Shown here: positions 1 through 5,733 of the stretch, in pieces
Layout of the letters: each line of letters begins with the position of its first letter
Position numbering within the stretch: position 1 is the stretch's first letter
Source of the DNA: Maritimibacter sp.
GTDB lineage: Bacteria; Pseudomonadota; Alphaproteobacteria; Rhodobacterales; Rhodobacteraceae
Length of the DNA stretch: 9,767 nucleotides
NCBI GenBank assembly: GCA_020441225.1
Contig: JAGRMP010000456.1
Location: 319 to 10,085, forward strand
Direction of reading: 5' to 3'
Notes under the pieces: generated by a model
Database searches by the model: none
Told to the model about the DNA's origin: nothing
Seen by the model: only the letters and a program-made list of their open reading frames with translations
Position numbers and translations under genes: made by a program

Positions 1-248
1 ATGATCGCATCGACGCCCGAGGCGACGAAGTTGTTGATCTGGTCGAGCTGCTTGGCCACATCGTTCTGGGCGTCTTCGATCTGGACGTCGATCCCGTCCA
101 TGCCGTCGGCGAGTTCCTGGATGCCGTTGCGCAGCACGGTCAGGAAGTTGTCGTCGAACAGCGCCATGCTTACGCCAACGGTCTCGGACATCGCGGCCGA
201 GCCCATCAGCGAAGCGAACAGGGTCGCAGCAACAAAAGTCTTTTTCAT
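1..248 (-). CDS. Periplasmic sugar (inositol/rhizopine-type) ABC-transporter binding protein, N-terminal part
   Basis: The gene starts at ATG 246-248 and runs off the left edge, so only the first 82 residues are present of a family usually about 310 long. A typical Sec signal peptide is visible: two lysines at residues 2-3, a hydrophobic stretch to about residue 19, and small residues before the acidic mature start near SETVGVSM (21-28). The mature part follows the RbsB-like (Peripla_BP_4) pattern: a first beta strand, then FDDNF (31-35), an amphipathic helix, then EDAQND (58-63) and the segment QLDQINNFVASGVDAI leading to the hinge region. Such proteins capture a sugar or polyol in the periplasm for an ABC importer; the inositol- or rhizopine-binding assignment rests on the neighbouring iol-type genes. 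A clear Shine-Dalgarno (AGGGAGGAAA, 257-266) supports the start. It lies 84 nt behind the isomerase gene on the same strand, probably co-transcribed. ATPase and permease genes would be expected to the left. Confidence 0.88.
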   Translation of the reverse strand, partial: MKKTFVAATLFASLMGSAAMSETVGVSMALFDDNFLTVLRNGIQELADGMDGIDVQIEDAQNDVAKQLDQINNFVASGVDAI

Positions 249-299
249 GGGTTGGTTTCCTCCCTTGGTGGTGTCCGGCGCACCGTTCCTTAGCCGGAG

Positions 300-317
300 C
301 TCCCGCTTGCGCGGAAG
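300..317 (-). promoter_or_regulatory. Hairpin with GNRA-type loop between isomerase and binding-protein genes
   Basis: Read on the minus strand, CTTCCGC and GCGGGAG can form a 7-bp stem (one G.U pair) closed by a GCAA loop. It lies in the 84-nt gap 15 nt past the isomerase stop codon and about 50 nt ahead of the binding-protein start. No run of U follows, so it does not look like an intrinsic terminator. Hairpins ahead of binding-protein genes are often RNA-stabilising or processing elements that raise expression of the binding protein relative to its neighbours; that role here is inference. A second possible stem, TCCGGC 274-279 with GCCGGA 293-298, lies next to it. Confidence 0.4.
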
Positions 318-332
318 CGTTCACGGGGCACG

Positions 333-1148
333 TCAGGCAGCTCTCGCCTGCACCTGTGACTCGATGAATTCGAACGATCTTTTGATTTCGCCATAGGGGT
401 CGGCGAGTCCTTGCGTCTCGGGCGAGAAGCATTCGTAGGAGAACACCCCGTCATAGCCCTGGGCCAGGAGGTCACGGATCTGCACGACATTGCCGAGCCG
501 GTCCCGCGCGTCGATCAGCACCCGGTGGGCGTCTTGCATCTCTTCGACGGCTACGTCGGGGTCGACCACGCCCGAAATATGCACGATCCCGGTCAGAACC
601 GGGTAATAGGCGCCACCGCCCGCGAGCGTGTGGTGGAACGTGTCGTGGACGATCCTGTAGCGGTCCTGCGCCCCCAACGCTTCGAGGGTACCGACAAGTT
701 CGGACTTGTGGCGCAGCGACGAGACCGGGAAGCCGAGCGGCTCGACCAGCGCGACCATGTCGGCCTCTTCCAGCATCGGCAGCACTTCCTTGAGCGCCAG
801 CCGCAGCTTCGCCTGGCGTTCGCCCTCGCCGGTCTGGGTGCCGTCGTTGCGCGGGATGAGGCTGATCGTCTCCGCCCCGGCGGCCTTGGCGATGGCAATG
901 AGGTCGCGCACCGCCTGCGCCACTTCGGGCGACCAGCTGTTGAACGGGTAGACCTGGCTCAGACCGACGAGCCGGAGCTCCTTCGAGCGCGCCAGCGCCC
1001 CGGCGGCTGCCGGATCCATCCCGTCGAACAGGGGCCGGTCGATGTCGTTGCGGACTTCGACACCGACACAGCCGAGCTTCACCGCCAGATCGAGGAAATC
1101 TTCATAGCCCAGATTGGGCGTGGTCATGTGGTTCAAGGCCCACTTCAT
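333..1148 (-). CDS. iolI: IolI-type 2-keto-myo-inositol (inosose) isomerase, TIM barrel
   Basis: A 271-residue xylose-isomerase-like TIM barrel (AP_endonuc_2 superfamily), the same size as Bacillus IolI (278). The four metal ligands known from IolI can be placed: Glu136 in VEPLGF, Asp169 in VHDTFHH, His190 in VHISGV and Glu239 in SYECFSPE. IolI interconverts 2-keto-myo-inositol and 1-keto-D-chiro-inositol, so that D-chiro-inositol can join the myo-inositol route in the cytoplasm; the exact substrate here is inferred. The start ATG (1146-1148) follows a strong Shine-Dalgarno GGGAGGA (1154-1160). The gene begins a short minus-strand unit that continues into the ABC binding protein 84 nt downstream, and is preceded by a promoter-like region and a LacI-family regulator. 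Other sugar-phosphate isomerase/epimerase activities of this superfamily cannot be excluded. Confidence 0.8.
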   Translation of the reverse strand: MKWALNHMTTPNLGYEDFLDLAVKLGCVGVEVRNDIDRPLFDGMDPAAAGALARSKELRLVGLSQVYPFNSWSPEVAQAVRDLIAIAKAAGAETISLIPRNDGTQTGEGERQAKLRLALKEVLPMLEEADMVALVEPLGFPVSSLRHKSELVGTLEALGAQDRYRIVHDTFHHTLAGGGAYYPVLTGIVHISGVVDPDVAVEEMQDAHRVLIDARDRLGNVVQIRDLLAQGYDGVFSYECFSPETQGLADPYGEIKRSFEFIESQVQARAA

Positions 1149-1224
1149 CGCAATCCTCCCGGTCTCCGCGGCACCGTCTTTTCGCGGTCTGCGGATGCGC
1201 TGGAACTTGGCGCAGGAGCTTCGA

Positions 1225-1239
1225 TTCGGTCAATCCGAA
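1225..1239. promoter_or_regulatory. Inverted repeat TTCGG-N5-CCGAA in the isomerase leader (possible operator)
   Basis: A perfect 5-bp inverted repeat with a 5-nt spacer sits in the non-coding region between the regulator (ends 1300) and the isomerase start (1148). It is about 35-50 nt downstream of the promoter-like boxes at 1275-1303, where a repressor bound to DNA could block elongation. Its placement next to a LacI-family gene makes an operator plausible, but it lacks the CG centre usual for LacI-family sites and short repeats arise by chance. Confidence 0.3.
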
Positions 1240-1274
1240 CCCATCACGAATCTCTCACCCGGGATGGAAGCGGG

Positions 1275-1303
1275 CGTATATATTGATGATAGAATAATAT
1301 CAA
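1275..1303 (-). promoter_or_regulatory. Predicted sigma70-type promoter for the isomerase/binding-protein unit
   Basis: On the minus strand TTGATA (1303-1298, five of six matches to the -35 consensus) is followed after 17 nt by TATACG (1280-1275, four of six to the -10 consensus; TATATA is available with a 15-nt spacer). This AT-rich island stands out sharply in otherwise GC-rich DNA. The -35 box overlaps the stop codon of the upstream LacI-family regulator. Transcription from here would give the isomerase mRNA a leader of roughly 120 nt containing the inverted repeat at 1225-1239. Confidence 0.6.
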
Positions 1304-2334
1304 ACGATGGATTCGGCGATATAGAGTCGCGGTTCGAGGAAATGCTGTCCCGGGGCGTTGCCCGGGCCCCGGCGCCGCGCATTCACCATGTAATCGACCA
1401 GCGTATCGCAAAGTTCGCCGAGCGGGGTCGAGATCACCATGGTCACGTATTGGTCGGTCAGCCCGGCGCGGCTGTCGGAGATCAGCTCGTTGACCACCAG
1501 CCGGATCTTGCCCGGGTTGCGCGCCTCGCGCAGCGCCGCGATCGCCCCCTCCATGCCACCACCCGCGCAATAGATCCCGGCAAGGTCCGGGTGGCGGTAC
1601 AGCAGATCGAGCGTCGCCTCGTAGGTCACCTGCCGGGTTTCGAGGTTGACCAGCGTGTCGAGCACTGTGAACTCCGGCGCGGACTCGCGGAAATAGGAGC
1701 GGAACCCGGTCTCGCGCAGCTCGTGCCCGTGCCAGCGGTTGCCACCGACAAAGACCGCGACCTTGCCCGCGCGGCGCGTGGTCATGGCAATCATCGAGGC
1801 GGCAATTCGCCCTACTTTCATATTGTTAAGCCCAACGTAGTTCTCGCGCACGCCTTGTGCGAAATCGTTGAGCAGCGCGTAGCAGGGCACGCCGTTGCCC
1901 TTGAGATGTTCCACCGCCGCATTGACCGCGTGGTGGTTGACTGCCGAGCTCGCAAGCGCGTCGACCCGGTCGCCGAGCTCCAGCATCAGCGCAGAGAAAT
2001 CGCCCGGGTTCTGGCTCGGAGAGAACCGGATCGTCGCCCGGCCGCGGATGTCGCGCCGGGCCGCGACGGCGCGTTCGATCTCGCGCGCGAAGTTCTGGTA
2101 GAACTCCTGCTTCTCCTTGTGCAAGACGAAGCCGAAACGCATCTCGGGGATCTCGACCGAGAGCCGGTTCTCGATCAGCCCCTTGGCGTGGTAGCCGATC
2201 CGGTGCGCCGCCTCAGCCACCTTGCGGGCGGTTTCGGCCCGCACCTTGGAGCGGCCGTTGAGCACCCGGTCGACCGTCGCCACGCCGACCCCCGCCTCCC
2301 GGGCCAGGTCCGCCATCGTCGGTCGCCGCGCCAT
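1300..2334 (-). CDS. LacI-family transcriptional regulator (first of two)
   Basis: The 344-residue protein has an N-terminal LacI-type helix-turn-helix at about residues 7-26 (MADLAREAGVGVATVDRVLN), a hinge helix region to about 60, and a C-terminal periplasmic-binding-protein-like ligand domain from about 65 (FGFVLHKEKQEFYQ) to the end. Residue 22, usually Ser in the TVSRVLN signature, is Asp, as in the other regulator of this window. Proteins of this kind bind an operator as dimers and release or change binding when a sugar occupies the ligand domain; the neighbouring genes point to an inositol-type effector. ATG 2332-2334 follows AGGAG (2343-2347) with 8-nt spacing. It lies 139 nt after the oxidoreductase gene, so it may have its own promoter, and it precedes the isomerase promoter that it may control. 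Confidence 0.88.
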   Translation of the reverse strand: MARRPTMADLAREAGVGVATVDRVLNGRSKVRAETARKVAEAAHRIGYHAKGLIENRLSVEIPEMRFGFVLHKEKQEFYQNFAREIERAVAARRDIRGRATIRFSPSQNPGDFSALMLELGDRVDALASSAVNHHAVNAAVEHLKGNGVPCYALLNDFAQGVRENYVGLNNMKVGRIAASMIAMTTRRAGKVAVFVGGNRWHGHELRETGFRSYFRESAPEFTVLDTLVNLETRQVTYEATLDLLYRHPDLAGIYCAGGGMEGAIAALREARNPGKIRLVVNELISDSRAGLTDQYVTMVISTPLGELCDTLVDYMVNARRRGPGNAPGQHFLEPRLYIAESIV

Positions 2335-2373
2335 CGATCACTCCTGATAGATTTTCATCTCCTCGATCGATGC

Positions 2374-2401
2374 AGAATGATGGATTACGGGCGGATTGCA
2401 A
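2374..2401 (-). promoter_or_regulatory. Weak promoter-like boxes ahead of the first LacI-family gene
   Basis: In the 139-nt gap between the oxidoreductase stop and this regulator, minus-strand TTGCAA (2401-2396) is followed after 16 nt by CATTCT (2379-2374), a poor -10 match. The surrounding 2341-2400 stretch is less GC-rich than the coding DNA. The gap also holds GC-rich self-complementary DNA just behind the oxidoreductase stop: CCCGAG 2443-2448 pairs with CTCGGG 2463-2468, and GGGCGCGCGCCC (2425-2436) is a perfect palindrome. No U-run follows either, so termination there is uncertain. Confidence 0.25.
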
Positions 2402-2473
2402 GCCCTCTCCGGTCCGGTCGGCCGGGGCGCGCGCCCGCGCTCCCCGAGCCGGGCGCACCACCCTCGGGCGGGT

Positions 2474-3646
2474 CTAGCGGTACTCGACCCAGACCGCCCC
2501 GGCATCGGCCGAACGCACGCAGTTTTCGACGAACCGCACCCCCGCCACGCCCGCATGCACATCCGGGTACCACATCGCGCCCACCCGTCCCGGGTCGCGG
2601 TCGTCATGCGCCTCCATCGCCTGGGCGAACCGGGCGTAGAGGTTGGACCAGGCCTCGAACAGCCCTTCCGGGTGCCCGGCGCCGATCCGGTCTTCGGCCT
2701 GCGCCGCCGGATCGAGATAGGGCATGCCGCGTTCGAGCACCTGCGGCGGTTCGCCCTGCACCTCGAAGCGGAGCTGGTTGGGATGTTCGTCCCACCATTC
2801 GACCGAAGCCCGCTCGCCCACGATCCGCACTTTCTGGCTGTGCATCGACCCGGCATTCACCGCCGAGACCCAGAGCGAGCCGAAAGCGCCGCCCTCATAT
2901 TCGATCATCACCTGGGCGTTGTCCTCGAGCGGCGCTCGCCCCTCGACGAAGCTCTGGCGCGCGCAGAGCAGCCGGTTGATCCTGAGCTCCGGCGCCATCA
3001 CCTCGGCGATGTAGAGCGGGTGCGTCGCCAGATCGCCCAGCACGTAGGACGGCCCGGCAAAGGCCGGGTCGACCCGCCATTTCACGCCCGGCGAATTCTG
3101 CTCGACCGGGGCGGAATGGAAGCCGTGGGCAAACTGCATGTTCACCAGCCGGATCTTGCCCAGCGCGCCCGCGGCGATCATCTGGCGCGCCTGTTCGATC
3201 ATCTGGTGGCCGGAGTAACCGTAGGCGACGCCGACGACCCGGTTCTGGTCCCGTGCCAGCGCCGCAAGCTCTTCGGCCTCGGCGGTGGTGAAGGTGAGCG
3301 GCTTTTCGCAGACCACGTGCAGCCCGTGTTCGAGCGCCGCCTTGGTGATCGCGTAATGAGTATTGTTCGGCGTCGCGATGGTCACGGCGCGAATGCCGTC
3401 CGCGCGCTGCGCCTCGGCGGCGAACATCGCGCTGTAATCGCTGTAGCACCGGACGATGTCGAGCCCGAGATCCTCGCCGAAGGCCGCGCCCCGGTCGGGG
3501 TCGATGTCGAAGGCGCCTGCCAGCAGGGTGAAATAGCCATCGCGCTGCGCCGCGGAGCGGTGGACATAGCCGATCTGGCTGCCCTTGCCGCCGCCCACCA
3601 TGCCCCAGCGGATCGCTGCCTTGGTCTTGCGGTCGCCCATGATCAT
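2474..3646 (-). CDS. Gfo/Idh/MocA-family NAD(P)-dependent dehydrogenase (inositol or inositol-derivative dehydrogenase candidate)
   Basis: The 390-residue protein opens with a Rossmann nucleotide-binding fold: GMVGGGKGSQIG at residues 15-26, then ATPNNTHY (91-98) and the family's catalytic EKP motif at 114-116 with Lys115. The C-terminal alpha/beta substrate domain has GDLATHPLY (204-212), carrying Asp205 and His209 at the usual catalytic Asp-x3-His spacing, and a late GHPEGLFEAWSNLY segment (324-337). Enzymes of this family oxidise a secondary hydroxyl of a cyclic polyol or sugar, or reduce the ketone. At 390 residues it is longer than classical IolG (about 330-345), so I do not name it iolG. 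ATG 3644-3646 forms an ATGA overlap with the stop of the upstream TIM-barrel gene and has GGAGGA (3653-3658) at good spacing; the ATG at 3640 is less well placed. The pair is clearly co-translated and likely acts on the same compound. Confidence 0.85.
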   Translation of the reverse strand: MIMGDRKTKAAIRWGMVGGGKGSQIGYVHRSAAQRDGYFTLLAGAFDIDPDRGAAFGEDLGLDIVRCYSDYSAMFAAEAQRADGIRAVTIATPNNTHYAITKAALEHGLHVVCEKPLTFTTAEAEELAALARDQNRVVGVAYGYSGHQMIEQARQMIAAGALGKIRLVNMQFAHGFHSAPVEQNSPGVKWRVDPAFAGPSYVLGDLATHPLYIAEVMAPELRINRLLCARQSFVEGRAPLEDNAQVMIEYEGGAFGSLWVSAVNAGSMHSQKVRIVGERASVEWWDEHPNQLRFEVQGEPPQVLERGMPYLDPAAQAEDRIGAGHPEGLFEAWSNLYARFAQAMEAHDDRDPGRVGAMWYPDVHAGVAGVRFVENCVRSADAGAVWVEYR

Positions 3647-4587
3647 CCCAGGTCCTCCAACCCATCGCTGAAGCCGACGGACTTCAGGTAATCCCTTGAT
3701 TTCTTGACGTCTTCGAGCGATCCGGCAGCATTGCGCGGGTCGCGTTCCTGTTCGACGGTGATGTAACCGGCGTAGCCCCTGGCCGTGAGCAGCGCCTTGA
3801 TGCCGGTGTAGTCGATCACCCCGTCGCCGATCGGGCACATCACCCCTTCGGCGCAGGCATCGAAGAACCGGATCCTCTCGCCCATGATCCGGTCGTAGAC
3901 CGCCTGGTCGATATCCTTGAAATGGATGTAGTCGATCCGGTCCCAGTATGTTTCGAGCGTCGCCACCGGATCCATCCTGGAATACTGCGCATGCCCGGTG
4001 TCGATGCAGAGCCCGGCGACATCGGCGGGAATGTCCGCGACCAGCCGGGCAATCTCGTCTTCGAATTCGATGTATCCGCCGGCATGGGGGTGGACCACGG
4101 CCCGCACGCCGAAGTCGGCGGCGGTGGTGGCGATGGCACGGATGTTGTCCATCATCGCCTGCCAGTCCGCGTCGGAGAGCCGCGGCGCCCGGTCGGGGTG
4201 TCCGGCGGCGAAATCGCGCTCGTCATGGCCCCAGTCCATCACCGTGAGATAGGGCGCCTTGTAATGCTGCCCGGGGTAGACCGGCGGCTCAGGCAGCCGG
4301 GTGATGAGCCCGCAGATGTCGCGGGTCTGCGCCACCAGCGCGGCGCGGTCTTCGGGGTCGACCAGATCGTTGAAGATCGTGCCCGCGACGATGTAGAGAC
4401 GGTTTTTCCCAAGTTCCCGGGCCACCGTTTCGACATCGAGCGGCAGATAGCCATAGGGCCCGAGCTCGAGCCCGCCGTAGCCGGCCCGGCCCGCCTCCTC
4501 GAGCACCAACCGCCAGTCGGGCAGGTGCGGATTGCGCACGTCATCGACACCCCAGCAGGCCGGGGCCGTCGTCACCACCATCGACAT
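3643..4587 (-). CDS. IolE/MocC-type TIM-barrel protein (inosose dehydratase-like)
   Basis: A 314-residue xylose-isomerase-like TIM barrel. Its middle and C-terminal parts follow the IolE pattern: HPHAGGYIEFEDEI (167-180, probable metal ligand Glu174), CIDTGH (194-199, Asp196), YIHFKDID (220-227, His222), GDGVIDYTGIKALL (254-267) and VEQERDP (278-284, Glu279). IolE dehydrates 2-keto-myo-inositol to 3,5/4-trihydroxycyclohexa-1,2-dione, the substrate of IolD. The N-terminus (APACWGVDDV, then ELGPYGYLP at 41-49) differs from textbook IolE and is closer to the wider IolE/MocC-like sugar isomerase group, so the precise reaction is uncertain. The start at 4587 is fixed by GGAGGAG (4594-4600), 6 nt upstream; an in-frame open frame continues further up but overlaps the divergent regulator and lacks family similarity. 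It is the first gene of a minus-strand unit with the overlapping dehydrogenase and diverges from a LacI-family gene. Confidence 0.75.
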   Translation of the reverse strand: MSMVVTTAPACWGVDDVRNPHLPDWRLVLEEAGRAGYGGLELGPYGYLPLDVETVARELGKNRLYIVAGTIFNDLVDPEDRAALVAQTRDICGLITRLPEPPVYPGQHYKAPYLTVMDWGHDERDFAAGHPDRAPRLSDADWQAMMDNIRAIATTAADFGVRAVVHPHAGGYIEFEDEIARLVADIPADVAGLCIDTGHAQYSRMDPVATLETYWDRIDYIHFKDIDQAVYDRIMGERIRFFDACAEGVMCPIGDGVIDYTGIKALLTARGYAGYITVEQERDPRNAAGSLEDVKKSRDYLKSVGFSDGLEDLG

Positions 4588-4652
4588 TGAACGCTCCTCC
4601 ACGAAGCCGCGCACGGGACACAAAGGGGCGCGCGGCCACAGATCAGGAGTAC

Positions 4653-4683
4653 TTGACAGCCCCAGTGCCACAAAGCGAGATTT
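4653..4683 (+). promoter_or_regulatory. Candidate promoter of the second LacI-family gene
   Basis: A perfect -35 hexamer TTGACA lies at 4653-4658 in the divergent intergenic region. The -10 is weak: GAGATT at 4677-4682 with an 18-nt spacer is the best I can place. The inverted repeat 4682-4701 would then cover the -10 edge and transcription start, the position expected for autorepression. For the opposite direction I see no convincing promoter; minus-strand TTGTGG followed by TACTCC is poor. Confidence 0.4.
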
Positions 4684-4701
4684 TGAGGGGAACCCCTCAA
4701 A
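4682..4701. promoter_or_regulatory. 20-bp inverted repeat, probable LacI-family operator
   Basis: Nine-base arms TTTGAGGGG and CCCCTCAAA flank a 2-nt AA centre, with perfect arm match; the outer context GAT/ATC extends the symmetry apart from one extra T on the left. It sits between the divergent IolE-like and LacI-family genes, 12 nt ahead of the regulator's start and just upstream of its Shine-Dalgarno GGAG (4704-4707). The position fits a shared operator serving autoregulation and control of the divergent gene. The 2-nt loop argues against a stable RNA hairpin with full-length arms, and no U-run follows, so a terminator is unlikely. Confidence 0.6.
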
Positions 4702-4713
4702 TCGGAGCGCGCC

Positions 4714-5727
4714 ATGGCCGGCAAGGTCACCCTGTCCGAAATCGCCGCCGCCGCCGGTGTGTCGCTGGCGACGGCGGACCGGGTCATCAATGGCCGCGGC
4801 GGCGTGTCTGCCCCGCGCGAGGAACGGGTGCTGCGCGCCGCCCGCGCACTCGGGTTCCACCAGCGCGCGCTGCATCCGCCACGGCAGCTCAAGCGCGTCG
4901 CGGTATTGATCCAGCCGCCGGGGAACCCGTTCCACGCCGAGCTTGCCGCCGCCCTGCCCCTGCTGCGCCCGGCGTTCCAGGATCTGAACATCCTGCTACA
5001 GATCCAGCATATCGATCCGAACACGCCCGCGCGCATCGCCGACCGGATCCGGGGCGCCGCGGACGCGCATGACGGGATCATCGTCAGCGGGCCCGACACG
5101 CCCGAGGTCGCGGGCGCGCTCAGCGACGCGGCTGCACGCATCCCTGTCGTGACCCTCGCGACCGATATCGCCGACTGCGGGCGCGCCGCCTATGTGGGCC
5201 CGGACGATCTGCGCGCGGGCCGGGTCGCGGGCGACCTGATCGGCCGGTTCCTCGGCCCCGGCCCCGGCGAGATCGCGATGATCGCGGGCCGGCTCAACAT
5301 CACCGGTCAGCGCGCCCGGGCGACCGGCCTCGCCGAGGTGCTGGCGGAGCATCACCCCAACTTGCGGCTGGTGCGGATCGCCGAGATCGGCGAGGCGACG
5401 GACGAATCCGCGGGTGCGGTCGCCGCAGCGCTGGCGGCCCATCCGGAGCTGCGGGCGATCTATCACAGCACCACCGGCGCAACGCCGCTGGTCGAGGCAC
5501 TGGAGGCGCGCGGCCGCAAACGGGATGTGGTCGTGGTCACCCATGAGCTGACCCCGGGGCGGCGGCGGCTCCTGCGCGCGCGCCGGCTCGACGCGATCAT
5601 CGACCAGAACCCGCACCGCGAGATGCGGCTGGCGGTCGAGACCATGGCGCGCCTGTTGGGCCGCCTCGACGGCGAAGCCGGGTCGATCGCGACCGAGATC
5701 AGCATCTACACGCCGGAAAACGCCTGA
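4714..5727 (+). CDS. LacI-family transcriptional regulator (second of two)
   Basis: The 337-residue protein has a LacI helix-turn-helix at about residues 6-26 (TLSEIAAAAGVSLATADRVIN), then a hinge, and a periplasmic-binding-protein-like sensor domain from about 62 (VAVLIQPPGNPFHAEL) to 335, including GIIVSGPDTP (121-130) and AYVGPDDLRAGR (159-170). As in the other regulator here, the conserved Ser of the recognition helix is Asp22, which places both in one subfamily. ATG 4714-4716 follows GGAG (4704-4707); the inverted repeat at 4682-4701 lies directly upstream. It is the only plus-strand gene. It diverges from the IolE-like gene and converges on the aldolase gene, with 6 nt between the two stop codons. 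It probably controls the inositol genes on one or both sides; the effector is unknown, a pathway intermediate being the natural guess. Confidence 0.9.
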   Translation: MAGKVTLSEIAAAAGVSLATADRVINGRGGVSAPREERVLRAARALGFHQRALHPPRQLKRVAVLIQPPGNPFHAELAAALPLLRPAFQDLNILLQIQHIDPNTPARIADRIRGAADAHDGIIVSGPDTPEVAGALSDAAARIPVVTLATDIADCGRAAYVGPDDLRAGRVAGDLIGRFLGPGPGEIAMIAGRLNITGQRARATGLAEVLAEHHPNLRLVRIAEIGEATDESAGAVAAALAAHPELRAIYHSTTGATPLVEALEARGRKRDVVVVTHELTPGRRRLLRARRLDAIIDQNPHREMRLAVETMARLLGRLDGEAGSIATEISIYTPENA

Positions 5728-5733
5728 TCCGCG

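Noticed and set aside
411..2979. Long plus-strand open frames (411-1286 and 1114-2979) opposite the isomerase, regulator and dehydrogenase genes
   Set aside because: They are rich in Arg, Pro, Ala and His with no recognisable domain, lie antisense to well-supported genes, and are the usual by-product of high GC content.
2396..3691. Plus-strand open frame of 431 codons opposite the Gfo/Idh/MocA gene
   Set aside because: Composition is that of an antisense shadow, with no domain and no credible ribosome binding site, while the opposite strand has clear Rossmann and EKP motifs.
3647..3838. N-terminal extension of the dehydrogenase up to 3838
   Set aside because: The Rossmann motif begins about 15 residues after ATG 3646, which has a good Shine-Dalgarno and an ATGA overlap; the extension would lie inside the upstream gene.
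4653..4671. Sigma54-like TGGCAC-N5-CTGT element on the minus strand ahead of the IolE-like gene
   Set aside because: The -24 half matches, but the -12 half lacks the required GC (it reads GT), and no sigma54 activator is visible nearby.
4682..4701. The palindrome as an intrinsic terminator
   Set aside because: It precedes rather than follows a gene on the plus strand, has only a 2-nt centre and no U-run on either strand.
1149..4713. GGAA-N6-TTCC motif of alphaproteobacterial inositol regulation
   Set aside because: I read the non-coding gaps at 249-332, 1149-1299, 2335-2473 and 4588-4713 for it and found no complete copy.
4588..4935. N-terminal extension of the IolE-like protein up to 4935
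   Set aside because: It would overlap the divergent LacI-family gene and its operator region, has no similarity to the family, and ignores the GGAGGAG 6 nt before ATG 4587.
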